DNA of 6,681 nt from Tissierellia bacterium (GCA_012798935.1 JAAZMG010000302.1:1-6681), one strand, 5' to 3'; positions 1 through 6,114 are shown, counted from the first letter of the stretch. The notes: a model not told the origin generated them from the letters alone. Translations and numbers: made by a program.

Positions 1-172
1 AACCCATTAAGGTAAAATAAATATTCTTTAAAAATACCCCTACAATACCTGTTTTATTACTAAACAAACTAATTATTGATAGTATACCAAAAGAAATAAT
101 TACTATGCCTAATATTTCTCTATTATACTCTTTGCTTTTTGTTCCCCTTTTATTACCCGTTCTTTTACTCAA
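1..172 (-). CDS. ftsK: DNA translocase FtsK/SpoIIIE, N-terminal fragment (runs off the window)
   Basis: Only the first 57 codons plus one base are present; the rest lies beyond position 1. I read this frame by reverse-complementing the window edge. It encodes a short lysine/arginine-rich cytoplasmic tail (residues 2-18, with KRTGNKRGTK) followed by EILGIVII and a hydrophobic helix to about residue 37. It then continues with the KTGIVGVFLKN type loop seen at the start of FtsK/SpoIIIE integral membrane domains. The family pumps chromosomal DNA through the division or sporulation septum; the motor domain is not in this window. I chose the TTG at 172-170 because a strong ribosome binding site precedes it by 5 bases. 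An in-frame ATG at 250-248 would add 26 residues but has a weaker site. Position downstream of tepA matches spoIIIE in Bacillus. The family call is fairly sure from this N-terminus plus context; FtsK versus SpoIIIE cannot be decided. Confidence 0.82.
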   Translation of the reverse strand, partial: MSKRTGNKRGTKSKEYNREILGIVIISFGILSIISLFSNKTGIVGVFLKNIYFTLMG

Positions 173-176
173 AAAT

Positions 177-185
177 ACCACCCTT
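177..185 (-). promoter_or_regulatory. Ribosome binding site deciding the TTG start of ftsK
   Basis: The minus strand reads AAGGGTGGT here, close to the AAGGAGGT consensus. Its G-rich core ends 5 bases before the TTG at 172-170. This favours TTG over the upstream in-frame ATG at 250-248, which has only AAAGG-type matches before it. Confidence 0.6.
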
Positions 186-300
186 TTAAAAGTTCTATAC
201 AAAGATATTGAATTTTTCCCTATGAACAAAGGCTTATAATACCTAAGCATTTGCCTTTATTCCTTTTATGGAAAGTCCATTATAAAAAAATTGTACTTTC

Positions 301-1137
301 TTAAACATTATAAAAAAATGAAGATATTATTGTAATTATACCAACTATCCATAAATAATAAGAAAAATAGTGAAGCTTATCTTTCTTAAGAGTATTTATT
401 AAAATTTTTATTGCTAAAACACCTACTATGGCTGATAATATAACTCCAACTAAAAGAGGTATTGTAAAAGCTACCTCACTACCTGTTTTAACTACCTGAA
501 TTATACCTAACAATCCTGCTCCAAAAGTAGCGGGCAGGGCAAGTAAAAATGAAAATTCTGTAGCCAATGCTCTATTTAATCCCCTAAATAATCCAGCTAC
601 AATGGTAGAGCCAGATCTAGAAATTCCAGGTATTATTGCTATACCTTGAAAGATACCAATAATTATTGAATCTAAAAAGCTCATATTTTTAACATTTTTA
701 TTTTCATAAGATTTATTATTTGCAATCCATAGCAAAGTACCAGTCATTAAAAAAGCTATGCCTATGGGAATTAAAGAAGATGAATATAGTTTTTCGAAAA
801 AGTCTTCAAATAATAATCCTATTATTGCGGTAGGAATACTACCTACAATAATGAATAAGCCTAGTTTTTGATATCCATTAGTTATTTTAAACTTTTTATT
901 TTTGATACCATTTAATAGCATTCTAAAGAATTCAACTATTATCTTTATTATATCATTAAAATAAACTATTACTATTGAAATAAGGGTACCAAAGTGAAGC
1001 ATTTCGGTAAAGAACAAATTGCCCTCCTTTATTCCAAAAAAATGTTGTAGTATTACTAAATGTCCAGAACTGCTAATTGGTAAAAATTCTGCAATTCCTT
1101 GAAAAACGCCTAAAATAATAGCTTGAATTAGAGTCAA
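301..1137 (-). CDS. uppP: Undecaprenyl-diphosphatase UppP (BacA family)
   Basis: Integral membrane phosphatase that converts undecaprenyl pyrophosphate to undecaprenyl phosphate, recycling the lipid carrier for peptidoglycan and other envelope polymers; extra dosage gives bacitracin resistance in known cases. The 278-residue length is typical. The N-terminal motif has Q13 and E17 (the E/Q-x3-E pattern) followed by FLPISSSGH with H26. The second family signature PGISRSGST is at 170-178 with R174. Hydrophobic segments fill most of the chain, as expected for a multi-pass protein. The start is TTG at 1137-1135, not ATG, set by AGGGGGGAT at 1142-1150 with 6 bases between the G run and the start. 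It lies 63 bases after tepA with no terminator between, and has its own extended -10 candidate at 1175-1183. ftsK follows. In Bacillus the tepA-spoIIIE interval holds ylzJ instead. Family assignment is very secure. Confidence 0.96.
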   Translation of the reverse strand: MTLIQAIILGVFQGIAEFLPISSSGHLVILQHFFGIKEGNLFFTEMLHFGTLISIVIVYFNDIIKIIVEFFRMLLNGIKNKKFKITNGYQKLGLFIIVGSIPTAIIGLLFEDFFEKLYSSSLIPIGIAFLMTGTLLWIANNKSYENKNVKNMSFLDSIIIGIFQGIAIIPGISRSGSTIVAGLFRGLNRALATEFSFLLALPATFGAGLLGIIQVVKTGSEVAFTIPLLVGVILSAIVGVLAIKILINTLKKDKLHYFSYYLWIVGIITIISSFFYNV

Positions 1138-1141
1138 GTTA

Positions 1142-1150
1142 ATCCCCCCT
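1142..1150 (-). promoter_or_regulatory. Ribosome binding site deciding the TTG start of uppP
   Basis: The minus strand reads AGGGGGGAT, with its G run ending 6 bases before TTG at 1137-1135. The protein read from this TTG begins MTLIQAIILG, the normal beginning of the UppP family, so the rare start codon is well supported. Confidence 0.7.
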
Positions 1151-1174
1151 TGTTAAATTTGACATTCTCATGTT

Positions 1175-1183
1175 ATTATAGCA
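1175..1183 (-). promoter_or_regulatory. Candidate extended -10 promoter for uppP (and perhaps ftsK)
   Basis: The minus strand reads TGCTATAAT, a perfect TGn-TATAAT extended -10 element, in the gap between tepA and uppP. No good -35 hexamer sits 16-18 bases upstream; extended -10 promoters can work without one. The predicted start of transcription near 1168 would leave a leader of about 30 bases carrying the uppP ribosome binding site. In such AT-rich DNA a chance match is possible. Confidence 0.45.
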
Positions 1184-1200
1184 TAATTTAAAATGTTATA

Positions 1201-1884
1201 CTATTTATATTTCCCTTCCATAAGAGCCTCTAGCTTTTTAAGTGCCTGACTAAACCCACCAACTTCATCGATTAATCCGTAATCAACAGCTTCTTTACCA
1301 ATAAGAATAGTACCAACATCATTGGCTAATTCATCTGTAGAGTACATTAATTTTTTTAAAGTGTCCTTATTTATATTAGATGTTCTTAGAATAAAGTTTA
1401 TAATTCTTTGTTGCATTTTTTCAAAGTATCTAAAAGTTTGAGGAACTCCTATTACTAACCCGGTAGTTCTTATAGGATGAATTGTCATAGTAGCCGTAGG
1501 CACAATAAAAGAATAATCTGAAGCAGTAGCTAATGGAACGCCTATACTATGTCCCCCTCCTAATACTAAAGAAATCTTTGGTTTATCGATAGAGTTTATC
1601 ATTTCAGCTAAAGCTAATCCTGCCTCAACATCGCCACCTACAGTATTTAATATTATAAATATTCCTTTTATTTTAGGGTTTTGCATAGAAGTTATTAGCA
1701 TAGGTACTATATGTTCATATTTAGTTGTTTTTTTGTCAGATGGTGATAATGTATGTCCTTCCACCTCTCCTATTATAGTTAAAAATTGAATAGGATTGTT
1801 AAAATCTGGTATATCCGGAGTCCCTATTTCTTTTATAGCCTCCATAGCATTGGTATTTTTATCATTATTTGTATCCTTGTTCAC
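1201..1884 (-). CDS. tepA: ClpP-like serine protease, TepA/YmfB type
   Basis: Member of the ClpP/crotonase fold group, closest in motif and position to Bacillus TepA (translocation-enhancing protein). The real substrate and role of this family are poorly known. The 227-residue chain has a polar N-terminal extension (residues 1-30) rich in Asn, Asp and Lys, then the ClpP core. N80-TVGGD resembles the ClpP glycine-rich substrate strand, GGGHSIGVP (109-117) carries nucleophile Ser113, and MTIHPIR (133-139) carries His136. The conserved ClpP end motif KEAVDYGLID is at 197-206. At the place of the ClpP catalytic Asp I align Gly191, with Asp189 two residues earlier, so the third triad member is uncertain. 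No signal peptide or membrane segment is visible, suggesting a cytosolic protein. The start is GTG at 1884-1882, behind GGAGGT at 1891-1896. A terminator upstream (1975-2001) implies its own promoter in the 90-base leader, but I found no convincing one. Confidence 0.9.
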   Translation of the reverse strand: MNKDTNNDKNTNAMEAIKEIGTPDIPDFNNPIQFLTIIGEVEGHTLSPSDKKTTKYEHIVPMLITSMQNPKIKGIFIILNTVGGDVEAGLALAEMINSIDKPKISLVLGGGHSIGVPLATASDYSFIVPTATMTIHPIRTTGLVIGVPQTFRYFEKMQQRIINFILRTSNINKDTLKKLMYSTDELANDVGTILIGKEAVDYGLIDEVGGFSQALKKLEALMEGKYK

Positions 1885-1890
1885 TATATT

Positions 1891-1896
1891 ACCTCC
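1891..1896 (-). promoter_or_regulatory. Ribosome binding site deciding the GTG start of tepA
   Basis: The minus strand reads GGAGGT, 6 bases before GTG at 1884-1882. The first in-frame ATG (codon 14) has no comparable site, so GTG is preferred. Confidence 0.7.
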
Positions 1897-1974
1897 ATTA
1901 TATTTAGATGTTTATCATCTTATAGTTTTTACAAGTTTAGTAATAATATGCTTTGATTATTTAATCATAAGAAT

Positions 1975-2001
1975 AAAAACCTGATACTAGATCAGGTTTT
2001 T
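1975..2001 (-). terminator. Intrinsic terminator after the aspartokinase gene
   Basis: On the minus strand AAAAACCTGAT pairs perfectly with ATCAGGTTTTT (11 bp) around a 5-base loop CTAGT, and the 3' arm runs straight into the T tract. It begins two bases after the aspartokinase stop codon. The stem is flanked by A and T runs on both sides, so it could act on either strand, but no plus-strand gene needs it. It separates the deacetylase-to-aspartokinase unit from tepA. Confidence 0.9.
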
Positions 2002-2003
2002 AT

Positions 2004-3224
2004 TTATTCATATAACTTAAATTCTTTATGGAGAGCCGATAATGCTTTTTTTGTATCTTCTTCTTTTATTAAGCACCAAATAGTATTATGAGAATCGGAA
2101 GTTTGGAGAACTTTTATATTCTCCTTTGACAAAGCTTTTATAATCCTTGCCATCACTCCAGGGATACCTTGCATTTTATAGCCAATTGCACTAATTTTAC
2201 AACAATCTTCAATAATCTCATAATCAAGGTCTTCTTTATTCAATATAGAAATAAGTTTATCTTTATCTTCATCGCTAATTGTAAATATTTTTTGTTCTAC
2301 TAAAAAGTTAATTAAATCTAAACTTATTTGATTTGAAGTTATTTTATCCATTAATCTATCTATTTTATGACTATCTTTATCATCATTTAATGAAATTTTT
2401 ACTTGTACTCTATCTTTCTTATAGGTTATAGCAGTAATTATTTTTTCATTAAATAGTTCTTTTCTATTATTGATAAAATTTACATCTACTCCTCTAATAG
2501 AAGTTCCTTCACTGTCGCTGTAGGTGTTTTTAATTACTAGAGGAATATTAAATTGTTGTGCCATTTCTACAGCCCTTGGATGTATTACCTTGGCTCCATC
2601 TTCTGCTAATTGATATACTTCAGAATAACACATCTTTTTTAGTACTTTTGCATTAGATACGATATTAGGGTCTGCTGTCATTATACCATCTACGTCAGTA
2701 AATATTTCTACATGACTACAATTAATAGCATTACCTATAGCTACTGCAGATATGTCGCTTCCTCCACGACCTAATGTAGTAATTTCACCATATTTATTAC
2801 TACCTTGAAAACCAGCTACTATTACTATTTTGTTTTCATTAAGATGTTTAATAATATTAGATGAATCTACGTTTATAATTTCAGCATTTCCAAAGTTATT
2901 ATTAGTAAGAATACCTGCCTGATGTCCAGATAAAACTGCTACTTTATAACCTTTTTCATAAAGATGACTAGCTAATACTACAGAGGAAATTATTTCTCCA
3001 CAGGATATGAGCATATCTATCTCTTTATTTGTTACTGCTTTTGTATTTATAATGTTTAATAATGTATCTGTAGCATAAGGATCACCTTTTCTTCCCATAG
3101 CTGATACTACAACTACTACTTTGTATCCCATATTGTACTTTTCCATAATCTTGTTAGATGCTTTTTCTCTACTTTCTTTAGAGGATATAGAAGTCCCTCC
3201 AAACTTTTGAACTATTGTCTTCAT
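2004..3224 (-). CDS. dapG: Aspartate kinase, DapG-like monofunctional type
   Basis: Phosphorylates aspartate with ATP to give 4-aspartyl phosphate, the first step towards diaminopimelate, lysine, threonine and methionine. The 406-residue length equals that of monofunctional aspartokinases. The amino acid kinase domain starts with KFGGTSIS (7-14), then SAMGRKGDPYATD (41-53), GFQG (138-141), TTLGRGGSDISA (149-160) and FTDVDGIMTADP (175-186). Two C-terminal ACT regulatory domains follow, about 263-340 and 344-406; the second has GIPGVMARI and LQTSDSHNTIWCL, typical of this type. The ACT domains imply feedback inhibition; in Bacillus the enzyme at this locus, DapG, is the diaminopimelate-sensitive one, but the effector cannot be read from sequence. 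Start is ATG with AGGGGTGA ten bases upstream, a longer gap than usual. It is the last gene of its unit, 78 bases after ylmC/ymxH and directly before a terminator. Neighbours asd, dapA and dipicolinate synthase genes, present in Bacillus, are absent. Confidence 0.95.
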   Translation of the reverse strand: MKTIVQKFGGTSISSKESREKASNKIMEKYNMGYKVVVVVSAMGRKGDPYATDTLLNIINTKAVTNKEIDMLISCGEIISSVVLASHLYEKGYKVAVLSGHQAGILTNNNFGNAEIINVDSSNIIKHLNENKIVIVAGFQGSNKYGEITTLGRGGSDISAVAIGNAINCSHVEIFTDVDGIMTADPNIVSNAKVLKKMCYSEVYQLAEDGAKVIHPRAVEMAQQFNIPLVIKNTYSDSEGTSIRGVDVNFINNRKELFNEKIITAITYKKDRVQVKISLNDDKDSHKIDRLMDKITSNQISLDLINFLVEQKIFTISDEDKDKLISILNKEDLDYEIIEDCCKISAIGYKMQGIPGVMARIIKALSKENIKVLQTSDSHNTIWCLIKEEDTKKALSALHKEFKLYE

Positions 3225-3302
3225 TTAGTATATTCACCCCTAGTATTTTATCTATAATTTATAATATGTTTCTTTAGTTTTAACGTGAGCATATTGGTAT
3301 AT

Positions 3303-3536
3303 TTATAGTTCTATAATAACCATATCATTTCCTATCTTTCTAATAGATTCCCAGGGTATTTCCATGTCATAATTTTCTCCAAATATCTTAAATTGAAGTT
3401 TTCGCTCAGGTATTAACAATGTTAAAATTTTCCCGGTTTTCTCATCAACTACAATATCTGAGTCTGCAATAATACCTAATCTCTCTCCATTATTTAAATT
3501 TACAATTTCTTTTCCTCCTAATTCGGTTAACATCAT
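3303..3536 (-). CDS. ymxH: YlmC/YmxH family PRC-barrel protein, sporulation-associated
   Basis: A 77-residue protein of the YlmC/YmxH family, a single PRC-barrel-like beta domain. The biochemical role is unknown; the family name links it to sporulation because it is found in spore formers and some members are expressed then. Visible family features are the opening ELGGKEIVNLNNGERLG (5-21), the alternating hydrophobic strands around 22-52, and the closing IPWESIRKIGNDMVII (60-75). No cysteines, membrane segment or signal peptide are seen, so it is probably cytosolic. It begins with two adjacent ATG codons (3536-3534 and 3533-3531). AAGGGG upstream leaves 8 bases to the first and 11 to the second, so I chose the first. 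It sits between dut and the aspartokinase gene, as ymxH does near dapG in Bacillus. A sigma-E-like promoter candidate at 3568-3595 could give it, and the aspartokinase gene, sporulation-stage expression. Confidence 0.88.
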   Translation of the reverse strand: MMLTELGGKEIVNLNNGERLGIIADSDIVVDEKTGKILTLLIPERKLQFKIFGENYDMEIPWESIRKIGNDMVIIEL

Positions 3537-3567
3537 TATATCAACCCCTTTTTTAAATGATTATTAA

Positions 3568-3595
3568 ATTTTATGTGGATTTTGATATATTATGC
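3568..3595 (-). promoter_or_regulatory. Candidate sigma-E-like promoter before ylmC/ymxH
   Basis: The minus strand has GCATAAT at 3595-3589 (6 of 7 against GCATATT) and CATAAAAT at 3575-3568 (7 of 8 against the Bacillus sigma-E -10 CATACAAT), separated by 13 bases, one shorter than usual. Transcription would begin near 3560, about 24 bases before the first ATG. The match fits a gene annotated as sporulation-linked, but AT-rich DNA makes chance matches common. The consensus is recalled from Bacillus. Confidence 0.35.
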
Positions 3596-3630
3596 ATTAT
3601 CAATTATGATAAGGTCTTATATGATGTTAT

Positions 3631-4059
3631 TTAATAACCAGTATGTCCAAAACCCCCTGAACCTCTTTTAGTTTTATTTAAAAAGTCAACTTCACATAGC
3701 TCAACTTTCTCATGTTTAACAATGACAAGTTGAGCTATTCTATCTCCTTTATTAATTATATATTCATTCTTACCTAAATTTACTAATATAACTTTAATTT
3801 CCCCTCTATAATCACTATCTATTGTACCTACTCCATTAGCTAAAGAAATACCATGCTCTAGAGCTAGTCCACTTCTAGCTCTAATTTGTCCCTCATAACC
3901 TTCAGGTATAGATAAATATAGGCCTGTAGGGATTAAAGCCCTATCTAGGGGCTTTAACACTAATTTAGATATATTTGCATATAGATCAATCCCAGCGGAA
4001 CCAGATGTACTAGATTTTGGAAGGGGAAAAGGACTTTTATTTATTACTTGAATTTTCAT
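3631..4059 (-). CDS. dut: Deoxyuridine 5'-triphosphate nucleotidohydrolase (dUTPase)
   Basis: Hydrolyses dUTP to dUMP and pyrophosphate, keeping uracil out of DNA and feeding thymidylate synthesis. At 142 residues it is a standard trimeric dUTPase with all five family motifs: AGIDLYA (22-28), RSGLALEHG (62-70), GVGTIDSDYRGE (76-87) with the catalytic Asp81 region, GDRIAQLV (105-112) and the flexible C-terminal glycine-rich arm RGSGGFGHTG (132-141) that closes over the substrate. All expected key residues are present, so the enzyme should be active. The ATG lies only 9 bases after the M16 peptidase stop codon, and its ribosome binding site GAGGTGA overlaps that stop, so translation is probably coupled. 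Phage copies of dut are common, but nothing here suggests a prophage: the neighbours are core chromosomal genes and base composition does not change. Confidence 0.97.
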   Translation of the reverse strand: MKIQVINKSPFPLPKSSTSGSAGIDLYANISKLVLKPLDRALIPTGLYLSIPEGYEGQIRARSGLALEHGISLANGVGTIDSDYRGEIKVILVNLGKNEYIINKGDRIAQLVIVKHEKVELCEVDFLNKTKRGSGGFGHTGY

Positions 4060-4068
4060 AATATCACC

Positions 4069-5349
4069 TCAATCAAAAAGTACTTCTTTTAAGTTTGTAT
4101 CAATTTTTTCATTATTAGGCACCTTGCCAACATATGCAATATTATATTTATCCTTGTTAAAAACATCTAAGACTACTCTTTCTATATCCTCCATTGAAAC
4201 TTCGTCAATTTTACCCAAGACTTCCTCAGGAGGTAAAATTCTACCTAATAAAAGTTCGGATTTTCCTATATCAAACATCCTACTAAAAGTGCCTTCCATT
4301 CCTAAAATATAATTACCTTTTAGTTGTTCTTTAGACTTTCCTAATTCATCTTTAGTTATTAAATTAGTCCTTATCGACTCTATATTTTCATTTATAAGTT
4401 TAGCCACATTGATCACTTGTTCCACACTCAAGCCAGCATAAATTGTAAAGGTTCCTATATTTTCAAAAGAAGTAGGATGGGAATAAACAGAATATGCCAG
4501 ACCTCTTTCTTCTCTAATTTTTTGGAACAGTCTAGAACTCATACTTCCACCAAATATATTATTCATCACCAATAATGGATATAAGTCATCTGACCCCCTT
4601 TTAACCCCTTCCATACCTAGACAAAAATTTAATTGTTCTGTATCTTTTAATTTACTATTTAATTTTTGACTAAAACTAGGAATACAGCTATTTAAAGAGT
4701 TATTGTTTTTATTCTCTTTAATATGATTTTTATAAAAACTTTGATTTAATATTTTCATAGTATCCTTAGGCTCAAAATTTCCTGCTATAGATATAACCAT
4801 ATTTTGTGAAGTATAATGTTGATTAAAATATTCCAATATAGATTCTCTATTTAAATTACTTACTGTTTTATAAGAACCTAAAATAGGTAAAGCCAAAGAC
4901 GTATCTTCAAACATAATTTCACTTAAAAGGTCATAGACTACATCTTCCGGTGAATCTAAATACATTTTTATCTCTTCATAAACAACCCCTTTTTCTTTAT
5001 CTATATCCTCATCGTCAAACTTGGAATTATTTATCATGTCAGATAGAACATCAATTGCAATTGGCAGGTGATTATCTAATACCTTAACATAAAAGCAAGT
5101 ATATTCTGTACCTGTAAAAGCATTTATTTGACCTCCAATATTATCTATAAGTTCTACTAAATCCTTTGCTGTTCTATTTTTAGTTCCTTTAAAAAGCATA
5201 TGCTCTATAAAATGGGAAACCCCGTTTAAATGCTTGTCCTCTTTTGCTGAACCATTATTTACTAGTATTCCAACTGAAACAGAGTTGACATACGGAATTT
5301 TCTCCATGGCAACTCTAATACCATTATTTAACTCATCTTTAAAATACAT
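4069..5349 (-). CDS. M16 family zinc metallopeptidase (pitrilysin / processing-peptidase-like)
   Basis: Homologue of Bacillus MlpA (YmxG) and of mitochondrial processing peptidase beta, about 426 residues, the usual single-subunit length with two homologous halves. The inverted zinc site HFIEH is at 46-50 (His46, Glu49, His50). The third zinc ligand is in the EE pair at 125-126 within VVYEEIKMYLDSPED. The N-terminal half also shows FKGTKNRTAKDL and INAFTGTEYTCFY. The C-terminal half carries the substrate-binding stretch from FGGSMSSRL to REERGLAYS (266-287), as in active family members. No signal peptide is visible, so it is probably intracellular; natural substrates are not known from sequence. 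Start ATG has AGGAGG six bases ahead. It follows the deacetylase after 25 bases and precedes dut by 9, so all three should share one transcript. Active-site residues are intact, unlike the inactive alpha-type partners in this family. Confidence 0.94.
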   Translation of the reverse strand: MYFKDELNNGIRVAMEKIPYVNSVSVGILVNNGSAKEDKHLNGVSHFIEHMLFKGTKNRTAKDLVELIDNIGGQINAFTGTEYTCFYVKVLDNHLPIAIDVLSDMINNSKFDDEDIDKEKGVVYEEIKMYLDSPEDVVYDLLSEIMFEDTSLALPILGSYKTVSNLNRESILEYFNQHYTSQNMVISIAGNFEPKDTMKILNQSFYKNHIKENKNNNSLNSCIPSFSQKLNSKLKDTEQLNFCLGMEGVKRGSDDLYPLLVMNNIFGGSMSSRLFQKIREERGLAYSVYSHPTSFENIGTFTIYAGLSVEQVINVAKLINENIESIRTNLITKDELGKSKEQLKGNYILGMEGTFSRMFDIGKSELLLGRILPPEEVLGKIDEVSMEDIERVVLDVFNKDKYNIAYVGKVPNNEKIDTNLKEVLFD

Positions 5350-5374
5350 TTTTTCCTCCTAAACCTTAGTAGTA

Positions 5375-6082
5375 TTACTTTACTATATCACTTATTGTAC
5401 CAATTCTATAATCTTTATTAAATAGATAGATAATAACTTCTGGTAAAGCTTTTACTGTTTCTTCTGTAGGATGCATCAATACAATGGCTGAATTGTGTAT
5501 TTTACTTGTTATCCTTTCTTTGATTTTTTCTTTATCACTATCTTCTTTCCAATCTATAGTATCAATACTCCACATTATTATATCATAATTTAAATCTTTT
5601 GCGGCCTTAATAGTATTATCGTTGTATGCTCCCGAGGGAGGCGCAAAGTAAATGGATTCAATTCCTAAAGTCTCTTTAATAATATTATGGGTCCTTAAAA
5701 TCTCCTCTTTGTTTTTTTCATAACTTAATTTATCATAATCCATATGTTTATATCCATGATTACCAATTTCATGTCCATAATCGTATATCACTTTTAGTAA
5801 TTCAGGATTTTTTTCAGCCCATGTTCCTGTAATGAAATATGTTATCTTAATGTTTTCTTTTTGAAAAATTTCTAACATGGGCAATATGTATTCATTTCCC
5901 CAATCTACATTACAAGCAAAAGCTACAACCTTATCATCTACATTTCCTTTATAATAAATATCCATATAGAAAGTTTCATCTATTCTATTATAAAAGGATA
6001 TATAGAAAGCCACAACTACAATAATAAATATTATTATTAATAAAGTATATATAGTCTTTTTATTAACAACTAATATTCTCAT
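5375..6082 (-). CDS. Membrane-anchored polysaccharide deacetylase (NodB domain) with altered active-site motifs
   Basis: Carbohydrate esterase 4 / NodB-type protein of 235 residues at the position of Bacillus ylxY, next to pnp. A hydrophobic helix at about 11-30 behind a short basic tail (KK at 8-9) should anchor it with the NodB domain outside the membrane, acting on peptidoglycan or another envelope glycan. Seen motifs: motif 1 FACNVDWGNE (55-64) instead of TFDDG; motif 2 GHEIGNHGYKH (103-113) with zinc ligands His109 and His113 intact; motif 3 FAPPSG (146-151) instead of RPPxG; motif 4 DTIDW (174-178); and motif 5 VLMHP with His204. The catalytic Asp of motif 1 aligns with Asn58 and the motif 3 Arg with Ala147, so activity may be altered or lost. 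Start ATG follows GGAGGG by 6 bases. It begins the unit that continues into the M16 peptidase. The fold call is secure, the activity is not. Confidence 0.88.
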   Translation of the reverse strand: MRILVVNKKTIYTLLIIIFIIVVVAFYISFYNRIDETFYMDIYYKGNVDDKVVAFACNVDWGNEYILPMLEIFQKENIKITYFITGTWAEKNPELLKVIYDYGHEIGNHGYKHMDYDKLSYEKNKEEILRTHNIIKETLGIESIYFAPPSGAYNDNTIKAAKDLNYDIIMWSIDTIDWKEDSDKEKIKERITSKIHNSAIVLMHPTEETVKALPEVIIYLFNKDYRIGTISDIVK

Positions 6083-6114
6083 ATTTATCCCTCCAAATAT
6101 TTTCCTTATGATTA

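Noticed and set aside
271..300. Possible terminator after uppP (GAAAGT and ACTTTC arms)
   Set aside because: The arms are only 6 bases with an 18-base loop and no T tract follows, so read-through from uppP into ftsK is more likely.
1796..1984. Plus-strand 62-codon open frame
   Set aside because: It lies antisense over the start of tepA and its leader and runs into the terminator. It has no ribosome binding site and its residues look like random AT-rich hydrophobic sequence.
3225..3302. Lysine riboswitch or T-box before the aspartokinase gene
   Set aside because: The gap is only 78 bases, too short for either element, and shows no terminator or conserved leader motif.
3631..4059. dut as a sign of prophage
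   Set aside because: All flanking genes are core chromosomal genes in a conserved order and no phage gene is present.
4124..4312. Plus-strand 62-codon open frame
   Set aside because: It is fully antisense to the M16 peptidase C-terminal coding region, has low-complexity Ser/Thr/Leu content and no family resemblance.
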